Source: Scalesia atractyloides
Taxonomy: Eukaryota > Streptophyta > Magnoliopsida > Asterales > Asteraceae
NCBI GenBank assembly: GCA_947069175.1
Contig: CAMTDV010000030.1
Location: 98,046,411 to 98,110,410, forward strand
Length of the DNA: 64,000 nucleotides
Direction of reading: 5' to 3'
Under the pieces are notes generated by a model. It did not search any database. It saw only the letters and a program-made list of their open reading frames with translations, and was not told where the DNA came from. The position numbers and the translations under genes are program-made. Of this stretch, positions 21,351-32,800 are shown piece after piece (positions within the stretch are counted from its first letter, which is position 1; every line of letters begins with the position of its first letter).

Positions 21351-21590
21351 ACTGTGAGATCAAGGCTCAATCAAACGGAGCCGATCGTATTGCATGAACT
21401 GAAAATGTAAATTGAACTGTGCGCTCAAGGCTCAATCAAACGGAGCCGAACGTATTGCATGAACTGGAAATGTAAATTGAACTGTGCACTCAAGGCTCAA
21501 TCAAACGGAGCCGAGCGTATTGCATGTATTGAAATGTAAATAAAATGACCGATCAAGGCTCAATCAAACGGAGCCGATCGTGCGGGCACG
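21351..21590 (-). repeat. 65-bp minisatellite (x4) inside solo LTR
   Basis: Units begin near 21351, 21416, 21481 and 21549. Each holds CAAGGCTCAATCAAACGGAG followed by CC, in which GGCTC and GAGCC can pair as a hairpin. The other LTRs hold one copy of this hairpin. Confidence 0.85.
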
Positions 21591-22130
21591 CCCTGATCAA
21601 CCTCATAATAAAATGGGGATCAAACTCAACCTCGATGGATGGGGAGCTACGGCCTCAGCAATTGCATGTACTGAAATAATAATTTGCAAACAATAATAAC
21701 TACTTATCAGCAACAACTAACACACATGTCATGATATGATATATGCACAATAAATTAGTTATAATAAGTAAATGAACAAGACACATGATACACCCCAAAA
21801 ACGTGATTAAAACGGGGAATTTGAAGGGTTCACTCACATTGGGTGCGTTGGATTTGAGTTGGTGAGATGCGCACGATTTAGACGAAGCGAATCAACGAGG
21901 AATCACTGACCTAAATAATAATGGGAAAAAATATATTAAATAGATGGATTTTATTAAAGATTTTAATGGGATTTTTAGATATATTTTTGTGAGTTTATGG
22001 CTATTTTCTATCCTTAAAAATGTTATTTTTAAGTATTTTTAATTGATTTTTAATTTAAATTAAACAAATAAATATTTAAAAAAAATAATATTTTTTTACT
22101 GTTTGACCGTTGACCGGTTCGGTCAGCGGT

Positions 22131-22215
22131 AATACTTGCGCCGAACGGGATTCGAACCGGTGACCTTCCGTTCACGCGCACGTAGCTCTACCAACTGAGC
22201 TACGTGACTAACCCG
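22131..22215 (-). other. Sense tRNA-like module S3, solo LTR 2
   Basis: Minus strand: A box TAGCTCAGTTGG intact, B box GGTTCGAATCC perfect. The T-stem pairs in four of five positions. An A8 run on the plus strand just below (about 22078-22085) reads as oligo(T) downstream of it. Confidence 0.75.
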
Positions 22216-22307
22216 TTAGAAATCCAGTTTTAATTATATTTATACACTTATTCGAATTTACCGAAAATTCCTTTATTTTGCAAAACGTTTTAATCTCATT
22301 GAACCGG

Positions 22308-22385
22308 TGTTTGTGACAGGACTCGATCGCGCGACGTGTAGTTTGTTTTGCACACAGTCCACCGCTGGACTGTGTGTCTAACCCG
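22308..22385 (-). other. Sense tRNA-like module S2, solo LTR 2
   Basis: Shares GGGTTAGACACACAGTCCAG with the other arrays. The B-box region is eroded (GATCGAGTCC). It lies 170 bases from S3. Confidence 0.6.
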
Positions 22386-22467
22386 GTTATATTCTTGATT
22401 TATATTATACTTAACAACTACTCGTTTCAACCCGGTTAGTTCATGAATAAAAAGGAATGTTTATTAC

Positions 22468-22552
22468 GCAGAGTGTGTGTAGTAAGGATCGAACTCGGGA
22501 CTTGTATATAAACTTTGCACACAGTCCACCGCTGGACTGTGTGTCTAACCCG
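22468..22552 (-). other. Sense tRNA-like module S1, solo LTR 2
   Basis: Same GACACACAGTCCAGCGGTGG start; B-box-like GAGTTCGATCC. An A5 run near 22449 gives oligo(T) downstream. It lies 167 bases from S2. Confidence 0.63.
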
Positions 22553-23387
22553 TTAATTATCCGAGTTTTATTTACTCTTATCCCGTTTTTAGATTCGTCT
22601 TCTTCATTACGATTACCGGTTTTTACTCAGACAACTGATTCATGGTTCTACTACTTAAATATCATGCCTACTAGTTTGAATGAACAAACCGAACAGTTTG
22701 GGGAAAAGAAATACCGGACAGGTCGTCTTCTTCAGGAAGTCCGGCGAGAACAGGCAACTCTGTTTTTGAAACTTCGGCTGAGAGGGTCTAACAACAGAAT
22801 TAAAGAATTAGATTTGAAATTGAACCAGAGTACATGGATTATTAGCACGATTGAATGTGTTTACCGTCAACTAGCGTGTTTCCGGCAAATCCCAGAATTT
22901 TTCCGGCGAAACCAGAAAATCCAGCAAAGTCTTCTGTGACTGATTTTGAGTGACGGAATAATGTTAGTAGTGTCCTAACAATAGATTGAAACAGCAAGAG
23001 AGGAAATTCTTACTGGTTTGTGTTGAACACGGTTTTCCGGCGAGATTTGCAGAGAATTCCGGCGACAGTTTTCTTGTGCTCAAAAGACTTGAAAACGCGA
23101 CGAAAAGGGATTGGAGTGTATTTGAGACGGTTCTGAATCGTATAAATGATTGGAATCTGAATTATTTGGAGTTTGAATGTCTTTCGGTTTCAAAAACCCA
23201 AAACTTGAAGTTCATTAAAATTGGAGCTTAATTAGAAACCGATATTCGTCGGTTATAAGTTAGCTAAGCGAAACAAAACTGATTTGGCGATTCGGCTTAC
23301 CGATTTCCGTTATTCAGATATCATTAACCGTTAATCCGTGTTTGCGTATAAAATTCAATTGTTTTCATAATGTTAACAGAAAACAAT

Positions 23388-23465
23388 TGGTGGCGGAGTG
23401 GTTAAAAGATCGGTTGCTGAGACGTTGGAGGCAGTTGACCCGGGTTCGAGTCCGGTCCGCTCCAA
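23388..23465 (+). other. Antisense tRNA(Ser/Leu)-like module, solo LTR 2
   Basis: Plus strand. GTGGCGGAGTGGTTAAAAG gives an A-box-like start and GGTTCGAGTCC a perfect B box; GTGGCGG can pair with the 3' CCGCTCC in six of seven positions. T6 follows within ten bases. This is the most tRNA-like of the antisense modules, but the D-arm spacing is not that of a standard tRNA. Confidence 0.7.
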
Positions 23466-23646
23466 ATATTTTTTATTTATTTTATTTTAACTTTTTATCA
23501 AATATAATTTTTATAGTTTAGTTTATATATTAATTATGTAACGTTTAAACTCAAAATACTCATAAATACTTAATGAAATTTCGTAACTTGGTATTTGATT
23601 ACGAAACGGAGCGGGTTTTGGAGACCCGATTTATACAAATGTTACA

Positions 23647-24968
23647 GTGATGAGAATCAGAATATTCTAGAGAAGTACGAGTATTCTACGCAACAGAAAG
23701 AGGAGTGTTTTGCTGAAAAGAAAATGATTAGTCTGATTCAACAATCTGTTAAGAAAGATATCTTGATACTACTACCTGAGTACAAAACTGCAAAAGAACT
23801 CTGGATATCTCTAAAAAATAAATATCAGGTTAAGAGAGAAGAGAATGTAGTGATTAAGAACTGTGAAGCTCAACTTTCAAGTACATCTACAAATGGATCT
23901 TCAAGTTCTAAACCAGTCTGTACAGTTTATGATGGAGATAACTATCGGGCAGATAATGCCGAACTCTTGAGTGAGATTGAGAGTTTGACATTAGAAAATA
24001 AAAAATTAAAAGAAAATGAAAATAATTTTGAAAACAAAATAAAAATTTTAGAAAATGAAAAACTACAAATGGTAGTAGATTTTCAAAATGAAATAAAAAT
24101 GTTTAAAAATGAAAAAATTGTTTTTGAAAAATTAAATATAGAAAATCAAACAACAATAAATTCTCGTATTGAGAAAATAGTTCAACTTGAAAAAGAAGTT
24201 GAGACTGTTAAAAATAAAGCTGTTAATTATGAAAAATTATCATTAAAGTTAGATCATATATGTTCAAAACCGATCAATAATAATAAAAAAGGAAATTCCA
24301 ATAAGTGATAATGTCACAAATTATGACGATGTCATAATTGAGGATTGTGATGATAATACCGATGATGAAAATGATAAAAAGGATAAAAAAGAAATATTTT
24401 TGAAACTAAAAGAAAAATTTCAAGAAACTGTTCTACAATCTTCTGAAAAAGGTGAATGCTCAATGCAAAAACTTTTTAAGCAGAATGGAGAACAAAAACA
24501 ACATGAAAAACTAAATTCTAAAAATTTTCAAAACAAAAATAAAAGCTCATCGGTACGGTCATCCAATCATCCTAAAAACTCACAAAAATTTGAGAATAAG
24601 TGGTGCAGTATCAATTTTACAAAAAAAGCAGGAAAGATGATTATTACACGTCAAATCAATGTGCTGATTTGGGTGTTTGGTCTGAATGGAGAAATTGGTA
24701 CGGTAACAGAGTGTGTTATAACTGTGGATTTAGTGGACACATTTCTGTTAACTGCCAAAGAAAGAGATTTGATACAAGAAGATGTTATAAATGTCAAATC
24801 AAAGGTCATATTGCCAGGGATTGTCCGGCTAATCTGAAAAGAAGATCGGATAAATTTCAGGGGGAGAAAAGACCAGAGGAAAAGAAAACAGAGAAGAAGA
24901 ATGAGAAAATTGTAGAAAAGCCCAAAGAACAAAAAGTCAAGCTATCACAAGGGCAGGAAGACAAATGA
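23647..24968 (+). pseudogene. Copia-type gag, 3' part with two zinc knuckles
   Basis: Resumes the Gag domain after the solo LTR: KELWISLKNKYQ, then a Lys/Glu/Asn-rich coiled-coil-like stretch (about 23950-24270). Two CCHC knuckles follow, CYNCGFSGHISVNC and CYKCQIKGHIARDC (about 24717-24825), then a highly charged Lys/Glu tail. At least two frame changes (near 24303 and near 24630) and the early stop upstream show decay. No Pol follows. An in-frame reading may run on to about 25060. Confidence 0.82.
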
Positions 24969-26914
24969 GAAAAAAGAAGAAAAAAAGTTAAAGAGTACTT
25001 GGAAAAGATTTTGTTATCGGATACGTCTAAAAAATCAGATAAAAGTTCTAATGAATCATTTTAGTCACAGTCAAGTAAAACGAATTCATTAGATACAAAT
25101 CCGAGGACAAAAGAGAGAGCAGTGGAGAATAATTTGACAATTCAAACAGTTAAAACATTAAAGAAAGTAAAATTTTCAAATAAAGTCTCTATCAAACTGT
25201 TTGAATATCAAAAAGAGTGTGAATGTTTGTTTACTTCAGATGTTAATGAATTTGGTAAACCTAAATCCAGAATGGATTAGGTTCCAATTCAAAATTGATT
25301 AAAGTTTGTTTGAATGTGCAGGATAACCAAGCTTCAAGCCAAACGTCATTTTAGAAGCAGTGGTTGTTCATGCAAAGAGACAAGAGACAGGAGTGATATT
25401 CCACACAAGCAAAATGGTAGTCTCGCGTTCACATTCGTAAAAAGTCGTTAAACGGTTAAAGTGGAAGATTCTTATTTTCGATTTTAATAAGATGTTTTCA
25501 ATTTTAGGGGGAGAAAAATCTTTAAAAATTGTAATAAAAAATTCCTGTAAAATTGAAAAACATCATTTTAAAATCATTTCAGATAGATAAAAATTTTCAA
25601 AAAGCCAAAAACAATATAAAATCTCAATAATGTCAAAAACATTGAAAAATGAAAAATGAGATTACTTGTGCAAAAAGAGGACATGATTGGACTTCAGTGG
25701 ACTATCAGTGCATGCTAAAGATATGTATTGTTTAAAATGGTTAAACAGTCCACTTAAGATGTGTTGGTAGGCTCAGCTAGACTTGTAGTTTTGCGAAAAT
25801 GATACAAACTTAAATTGAAAAGCCTAGTTCTAGTGGGAAACACGATTGAAAGCATAGTACTTAGTTTTGTCCTTCGTGACTGTGTACCTACTCGGTAATC
25901 ACTGAATGCTGAAAAGCATAAAAACCAGTCAGTTTGTGAACTTTCACAATTTACTGAAAAAGTCAATGTGATTGTGTATTTCATTTTGCAAGATTTAAAC
26001 TTGTTTTATTTCTTTATTTGTTTAAGCATTGGACATCCTCTGTGTATACGAAAGTATCGAACTGGATGTTAGTGCCTAAACGTTTCTGCTTTATTTTACT
26101 TGGTGTTTCGTTTAAATCTTGGATCACCTCTGCGCATATGAGAATATCGAACTGGTGGTTAAGATCTAAACAATTTCAACTTGTTTTTATTTGTTATTTT
26201 TTAAACATTGGACTTTCTCTGCGTATCGAAAGATCGACCTGATTGTTAATGTTTAAACATTCTGCGTTATTTTCACATAATTCACAGTTGATGAAAGTTT
26301 AAAGGCATCGCTTGAGTTAGTGTATTACATGATGAGGGTATATGCTGAGATTGTGGGGTCCATAAGAATTTAGTGCAAATTAATGTACCTTAACGTATCG
26401 GTAAGCATTACGAAAGTTTTTAGATTGAGTTTAAGTGGACAAAAATACCGACAATCCACGTGAATTGTTTAAACTAAATGTTTCATCTGGATCCATGGTG
26501 AAGCTGATATGTCTCAGTAAACTGATATGATCCTCTAGCACGTTTTCTCACAAAAATATAAACTATAAATATTACATTTTAGTTTGTTTACATTTCTGCA
26601 ATCAATATTAAAAATCCAAAAAGATTTTCTTTCAAAATCTTCCATGAAAACCTAATAATGTTGAATGTGAGCCGGACCAACGAGACTGTTAAGAAAACTG
26701 TATGTGTGTGGATACGTGTGATTGTTGTTAATCGTCAAATCTTAGAGATTCGGAGCATTAATTGAGGGGGAGCTAGATAAACATGTTGATTGAAGATAAC
26801 AGAAAGCTCAAAGTAAGGGGGAGCATGGTTGTTAAAGTTATTCAAGAAATAAAGATCAAGAAAAATGTTAAAGACTCTGGAATTTAATTGAAGCTGATGA
26901 CTACGACAACATCC
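24969..26914 (+). other. Non-coding rest of the gag-only element
   Basis: No Pol motif in any frame that I can see. Contains repeated GTGTTTAAACATTGGAC-like phrases at 26020-26260 (three diverged copies of about 100 bases) and several GGGGGAG words (25506, 26766, 26818, 26918), as if the polypurine tract were repeated. Confidence 0.6.
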
Positions 26915-26925
26915 AAGGGGGAGTC

Positions 26926-27340
26926 TGATGATGTATATGTCTGTTGCCTACGTCATCGTATAATATTGAGTAAGTATTTAGGAGCGAAATGTCGAAGTTT
27001 ATGTATGTTTTAGGTCAAGTTCGCTTGAAACAAGTATGTTGTAGTCAAGTTCGGCCGAACTTGACTAAGCAAGTTCGCCCGAACTTGCACTCCCACCAGC
27101 AAACTTGTGTAAGTATAAATAGGTGCTTTGATATTTCATTTGTAACAATCAGAGATTTTGTCACGACAGAGGCGAAGCTCTGTCCAAGTGTTTCCAGGAT
27201 CTGTAACGTTGAATATTAATGAAACAGTGATTAAATAGAAACAATTGAGTGTATTCAATGTCGCTTAAGCAAACGGATTCCGCACGTTTACCTTAGGTTT
27301 GCCAGATTAGTGCCCGAACGATCCGTACAACGGACCTACA
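26926..27340 (+). repeat. 3' LTR of the gag-only element
   Basis: 415 bases, about 96 percent identical to 19492-19901 by eye, with palindromes at 27046-27063 and 27070-27087. Confidence 0.9.
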
Positions 27341-27345
27341 ACCAA

Positions 27346-27499
27346 TACACCCTTATCTTTAATTAATAATTAATTATATCATTAACCTCTTTATTTTATT
27401 GCCTTTTTTATAACCGTCCATCTCAAATAGATCAATGATTGAGACTAGTTCACAAGGTTCACAAATAACATTAGGTTCACTCTAGAACCCTACCCTGTA
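27346..27499. mobile_element. Foldback MITE, right part
   Basis: Ends GGTTCACTCTAGAACCC then TACCCTGTA, the inverted partner of 19001-19075. Confidence 0.62.
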
Positions 27500-27688
27500 T
27501 ATATATATATAATGGGTTGGTTAAAATACAATATGTGTTAACATACGACACATACGGGATTGAGTTACAACATGCGACTTCCTATTTTATACAACATGCG
27601 ATTTTTTATAACATGCGATTGAAGCTCATAACATGCGAACTTCAAATCTTGTACGCTCGTACGATAAGACATATTGTACATTATACTT

Positions 27689-27724
<36 letters not shown>

Positions 27725-28082
27725 GTAAAATACAAATTCGCTTAACGTACAGCGACAACCAAATCGTACCTTATAAGAAAGCGCGTGTTTTTGGATCGGA
27801 CAAATCGCACGTTGTATTTGTGTGTTGAAATCGCATGGGAGGCAACCAAAATCGCATGGAATGGTGGTTTTTTGATGAATTCACATGAAAACATGAAATC
27901 ACATGAAAATCGGACGGTTAGGATTATCGCGTATCCAATGTACGATAACCCATTTTGTACGTTAACTGGCCCTTAATATATATATATATATATATTTGTA
28001 TATAAAATGTACAAAAATATATTTAAAAATTTGGGGCACCAAATTAATGGGCTTTATACGCTCACACCTTCTGCTTCCTCCC
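27500..28082. other. AT-microsatellite-bounded repeat-like DNA
   Basis: Repeated ACATGCGA and CGCATG words, mostly between TA tracts (27500-27511, 27688-27720 and 27974-27994). Probably a further MITE, but I could not define its ends. ORFs here have no domain. Confidence 0.4.
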
Positions 28083-28245
28083 AATGTTTTAAAATCAAGT
28101 TTCTATACCGTATCGGATTTGGCTTATAAACAGTTTAACCGAATGTATCAGATGGTTCAATCGGATGTACCAGATGATTTAACCGGTGCTACCGGACGAT
28201 TCAACAAGTACAACCGATCAGTTTGAACTGGTTTTTAAAACATGC
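28083..28245. mobile_element. Small MITE-like element
   Basis: Starts AATGTTTTAAAA and ends TTTTTAAAACAT, inverted ends, with an interior of repeated accgg/gatgg words. The target duplication is not clear. Confidence 0.35.
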
Positions 28246-29880
28246 ATCCTCCTCCTATTTAGGTGGTGAAAAAACTAAACTACCACTTGACTTTGACCCA
28301 TCTTTTGACTTGTTTGACTTTTGTGAACTTCTGTCAGTTTTATACGCATTCTTAAACTTATACCTACATTTTCCGTTTTATGTAACCAACCCTTTGAACG
28401 ATAATTTTGATTTTATTTGGTAATAGAACTTAATTTTTACATATAGTCAAGATTTATTATTTATACCTTAAACTTAATAAAAATACACAGTATTATCTTA
28501 AACTTAATAATAATACAAAGTATTACATTTTCATGTTCTTGTACTTTTAAAATGATGTGGAATAAATTTAATTTTAAACAACAACTTTCATTTTAAATTA
28601 TCATTTGTTTTGTTTCACCGCAACTTACGACTTGAACAATGCTAGTACTTATAAATGACAACACCTAACTGGTTGTATTCATTTTGCTAGCTCACTCTAT
28701 AGAATTTAAAGAAGTTTCATATGTATCTCTTTAAACTTGTGAAATATTATAGTTTTTCCAAAAAAAAAGGTTTATAATTCATAATATACAATGCTCTCAA
28801 AGCATTATTCGAGTAAATGGGAATAATATTAAATGTCGATGGTTCAAGGTTTATATTAATACAAGGTACAAGTTTCATATACTTTATTACCGTTATTTAA
28901 ACAATTTATAAGAAAGAAATTATTGTTTAGATTATTTGTTTGTAGAAAGGTAGATCATAGATGAAGTAATTTACCATAGATTTTCAATCCAGCGTAGTGA
29001 TAACTTGTAATGAATTTTATGGTAGAGTTCAGGATGCTTGATCCCACACAATCAAGATACAAAATCTCTTTGGATTTTAGTGATCTTGCATTTTTCGTTT
29101 TATTTTAGGGATTTGGTGTTCATAATTGATAAAGTCCAGGATGGATAGCTAACAAGAGCGTCATAAAAAATAATAAATTGGATAATGGTTGTAACTAATG
29201 TCATTAAGACGCATACTAACACTCCACGTTCAAAAATGTCCCACTGAAATCACAAATTATCAATGGTTATCGACATAAAACATAATGCAACTTACCATTT
29301 CCTTCTACCACAATAGTTCATCATGACCATAGCTTTTGCTTTGCTTTCTAGTTTATGTCTTAGCTAACTTTCCCACATCAAAAATCGACCTTTGTTATTG
29401 GCCTTCTTCACCGTGAACTTAAGCTCAACCTATATAGACGAGTCACATTCAACGAATTATATCAAAACCTTATAGACTTTACTATTGTTCAAATTTATGA
29501 TCAAATATTGTTTTGATTGGTGATTTATGATTTTATGGCTAATGTTGGTTGAATGGTCAAATTCAAGCTATCGACATTTAACTTCGATATTAAGGATGGC
29601 CAAAGTCTTAACTTGATGGTGGTTCAAATTTGACCGTATATAATAAAACTTGGCATGACGGTGAAACTTAAACGTGTATAATCAACACTTCCATGTAACG
29701 ATCAATCTGTACAACATTTTACAAGATGATTATCCAACTTTGATCAAATGTTAACTAAAGATAATTAAAGATCAACCCCAACTCAGCTAACCTTTTAACT
29801 AAGCAATATATCAAACCTTTAACCAAGTAAGTTATCTTTGTAACGTCATAACATAATAATGATATCATTTGTCGAGTTAT
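28246..29880. other. No recognised gene; left arm of a 41-bp inverted repeat
   Basis: AT-rich. Holds the left arm (28526-28566) of a perfect inverted repeat whose right arm is 30514-30554. Nothing else is supportable. Confidence 0.5.
28526..28566 (+). repeat. 41-bp perfect inverted repeat, left arm
   Basis: Starts CATTTTCATGTTCTTGTACT. The exact reverse complement is at 30514-30554, 1.95 kb away. Homology stops sharply on both sides. Confidence 0.9.
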
Positions 29881-30040
29881 AGGCAACATGAGATGCAATA
29901 TATCATTAGTCTCATCACAAATGTGATAAGTGCGATTTATTACACCTCGAGTGGTACTTTAGGCAACATGAGATGCAATATATCATTCGTCTCATCACAA
30001 ATGTGATAAGTGCGATTTATCACACCTAGAGTGGTACTTT
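29881..30040 (+). repeat. 80-bp tandem duplication
   Basis: Two units (29881-29960 and 29961-30040), with only a few differences, starting AGGCAACATGAGATGCAATA. Confidence 0.9.
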
Positions 30041-30513
30041 ATATCACCATTCTTTTACAACTTTGACTTTACAGTTTTGTATCAACATTGATTTGTCTTT
30101 TGTGTTGATGTTTTACTTTTCATGTAACAAAATCTTGCCTATATTATAAAAAATACCCTCTACATAAAGCATGTGGTATGTAGAGTGACACATGCTAAAC
30201 CTCCACTACATATGTGACCATGTCCACTCAAATAGAGACACTTATTGGAGGTGCAAAAGAATAATACAATACTTTTGAAAAATGTCTATTTGGAATTTGG
30301 GACCATTTTTAAAGAGTTTAAAGTGTGATCCCCTCAAAGACAAACAACTATATTAAATTTTTGTTCAATAAAAAGAAGGATTGTTCTTTAAAATACCTAA
30401 AGATGTTTCCTTTTTATATATTATAATAACCATTCAAATGAAATTTGTTCACAATTTCACTTTAATAATTGAACATAGAGAAATATGCTTCTGTTATGCA
30501 TCAATAGTCAAGA

Positions 30514-30554
30514 TTTATTCCACATCATTTTAAAAGTACAAGAACATGAAAATG
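30514..30554 (-). repeat. 41-bp perfect inverted repeat, right arm
   Basis: Partner of 28526-28566. Both arms lie near the phrase AGTCAAGATTTATT (28446 and 30507). Confidence 0.9.
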
Positions 30555-30784
30555 TATATATCATCTTTTTGTCTAATAAGTTTCATAAAGTGGGTATCAT
30601 AAAGTATGGATGACTTCCCATATTTTTAATGATATATGAATAGGAACTAGTTTTGAAATTGGTCATAAAATATAAGATTTACTGGGTGTTCGGATTTTTG
30701 CAAATATACTACATAGATAAAGTTTGAGAGCTTAATCTCTTTTATTGCCATAATGTTGTAAGTGTTTGAATAATACAACCTAGT

Positions 30785-30931
30785 TTAAAAGAGGTTTTTA
30801 CCTCGACTCAGACTCAACTCATTTACAAACCAAGCCAACTCGGCTTCCAATGAGCCACGATAAGCCCTACATGCCTCCCTGTAAGCGATGCCACCAAGCC
30901 CTCTCTCGGCTTCTTCACCGACGATAAACAA
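30785..30931 (-). pseudogene. Unrecognised exon-like fragment
   Basis: Forty-eight codons open on the minus strand with coding-like composition (EEAERGLGGIAYREACRAYR followed by a Leu/Glu-rich end) in otherwise AT-rich DNA. The codons for SLSR are followed by GTAAAA, a plausible splice donor. I do not recognise the family. It may be a relic exon, and no neighbouring exon was found. Confidence 0.3.
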
Positions 30932-32212
30932 CAAAGACGAAGATAACAGTCCTTTGAAAGACAAACGTTGAGATTAGCCTACATGGAATTCCCGTATTTT
31001 TTCTTATATGGATCCTTATAACTTTTATTACTAGACAAATAAACTTGAAACATAAGTGGTGGTGAAGGAGAGCATATTCTAGTGTTTGAATGTGCAAAAG
31101 ATCAAGTGAAATGGGTGACTGAAGATATTTTTCTATTCCATCATTGGAATGATTGTCTTCTCGACTTGACTTTGAACCAGAAAATTGGTTTCTGGTGGTT
31201 CGTAGTTTTTTTATCTTTGATTTTTTTCCAACTAAGACGTGACACATTTTTTTATGAAGAGGGTATTTTCACATGTCTAATTACGCAGCTTCTGGGCATT
31301 AAAACACGTGACCCTAACACATCATGTAACGATGAGGGTACCAATAAAGAGACCTAGACAACTTAGCCGTGCTATGTAAATGATTTCTCATTCATGATGT
31401 ATCATATACCATGCAAGACTTTGAAAGAGTAAAATTCTTTTGAAAAATTGCGTTTATGAAATTATAAAACTAGATAAAAACCAACAATTATGTTATGTTC
31501 CACTTTTGCTCATCTCGCTCGTAACTAACTTTCATTAGGCATTAGATACTTCAGTGTTACTTGATCGTTCCGAATATGTTCCCACGCTTTTCACAATCTT
31601 TAATCTTTCTATTAAATCTGACCCTATAGACCCTATATACGTGTGAGAGAGTGTGTATATTTATTTATAAATTTATCAAGAAAAAAAAAATAATCCATCC
31701 ATTTCATGTGTTGCTTAAAAGGGGAGATGTGAAAAGGCACTAGGGGACCATTGTATCTCTCCCTTTAATGGGACATTGGAGAAGAGTAATGAGGGTTGGT
31801 ATTTTAGTGCAAGATGGACCCGACCTACTTTTGAACTCATGGTGCATATTTTTTTTTAATTTCAAAATTCAAATATAATACAAGCAAACATTGATATATA
31901 TATATATATATACACACATATAGAGATGAGATCATTTACAAATGAAATTAAAATACTAAACGTACAAAAAACTAGAGAAATTAGAGTTTTGAACTAAAGT
32001 AATTACACTATTAAACGACGTGTATATATATATACATACACATGTAGAGGTGAGATCCAGAGCTGTCTCCGAGAACTTTCAAAAAAATTAGGCCTCGGGC
32101 GACAAAAAAAAAACTGGGTCCAAAATTATGGTTAAAGGGAAATGGATAAAAAAAAAGAAGCTTTGTGGCAAAGCCAAGAGGAGCAAGTGAACAAACCCAC
32201 AACCCGCACCCA
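30932..32212. other. No recognised gene
   Basis: AT-rich, with TA microsatellite (31894-31910). ORFs at 30915-31247 and 31082-31357 overlap on opposite strands and have no domain. Confidence 0.5.
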
Positions 32213-32475
32213 CCTAGAGGTGGGCAAAAATACCGGTTAATTAACCGGTAGAATGTTAACCGGTTAGTGGTTAATTTTAACTGCTGGTTAGTAACCAGTT
32301 ATAAATATTTAGTATAGGAACCGGTTATTAAATGGTAGACATGTTAACCGAAAAAAAGAACCTAAAATTAAAAAAAAGGCAAAAAATAGGCTAATTAACG
32401 GAAAATAACCGGTTATTAACCGAACTGGTTAAAGTGATGAACCGGGCAAGTTAAAGCAATAACCAGTTAAAGCAA
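32213..32475. repeat. ACCGGTTA-rich repeat, possible hAT MITE
   Basis: Begins TAGAGGTGGGCAAAAATACC, like hAT MITE ends, and then holds about ten copies or near copies of AACCGGTTA. The right end is not defined. Confidence 0.4.
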
Positions 32476-32800
32476 AAAATCAAAAAAAAAAAACCTGAAA
32501 ACTTTACAAACGCAACCATCAGAGATGGTTTGAGAATGGAATAATATCCAAAAATAAAATAAAAATTCATGCATAATCTGATCAATTATACCCAAATCAT
32601 ATAGCTTATATAAGACAAAATCTTGTGTTTTATTATGCAAATTAATCATTCCAGCAGCTCTCAAATGCATTTGGGCATACATAAAAATGAGAGAATGGTG
32701 ATGTTGAATTGTTGAGAATCTACATTTGAATTCTACTTTGTTCAAAAGCCATTGGAAGTGACTTCATTTATATGGTTAAAAATTGTCATTTGTATATGAA

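Larger units (their letters stand above)
20878..23646 (-). mobile_element. Solo gypsy LTR with tRNA-like array
   Basis: 2769 bases flanked by an exact 5-bp duplication GTGAT (20873-20877 and 23647-23651), with no internal domain: a solo LTR left by recombination between the two LTRs of a full element. On the minus strand it starts TGTAACATTTG and ends GGTGTGACA, like the complete element at 1319-11900. It carries three sense modules (22131-22552), one antisense Ser/Leu-like module (23388-23465) and a 65-bp minisatellite (21351-21590). ORFs in it (e.g. 22457-22939, 22986-23231) have no recognised domain. Confidence 0.92.
19492..27340 (+). mobile_element. Gag-only LTR retrotransposon (copia-like), carrying a nested solo LTR
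   Basis: Bounded by an exact 5-bp duplication ACCAA (19487-19491 and 27341-27345). LTRs are 19492-19901 and 26926-27340; the primer site TGGTATCAGAGC is at 19904-19915; a polypurine tract AAGGGGGAG is at 26915-26923. The internal domain codes only for a copia-type Gag with two zinc knuckles. No protease, integrase or reverse transcriptase motif was seen between the Gag end (about 25280) and the 3' LTR. It would need an autonomous partner. A solo gypsy LTR (20878-23646) interrupts gag; without it the element is about 5.1 kb. Its leader carries the palindrome array described separately. Confidence 0.88.

Noticed and set aside
22457..22939. 160-codon ORF in the minus-strand solo LTR
   Set aside because: Runs antisense through tRNA-like modules and is not conserved as protein in the other LTRs.
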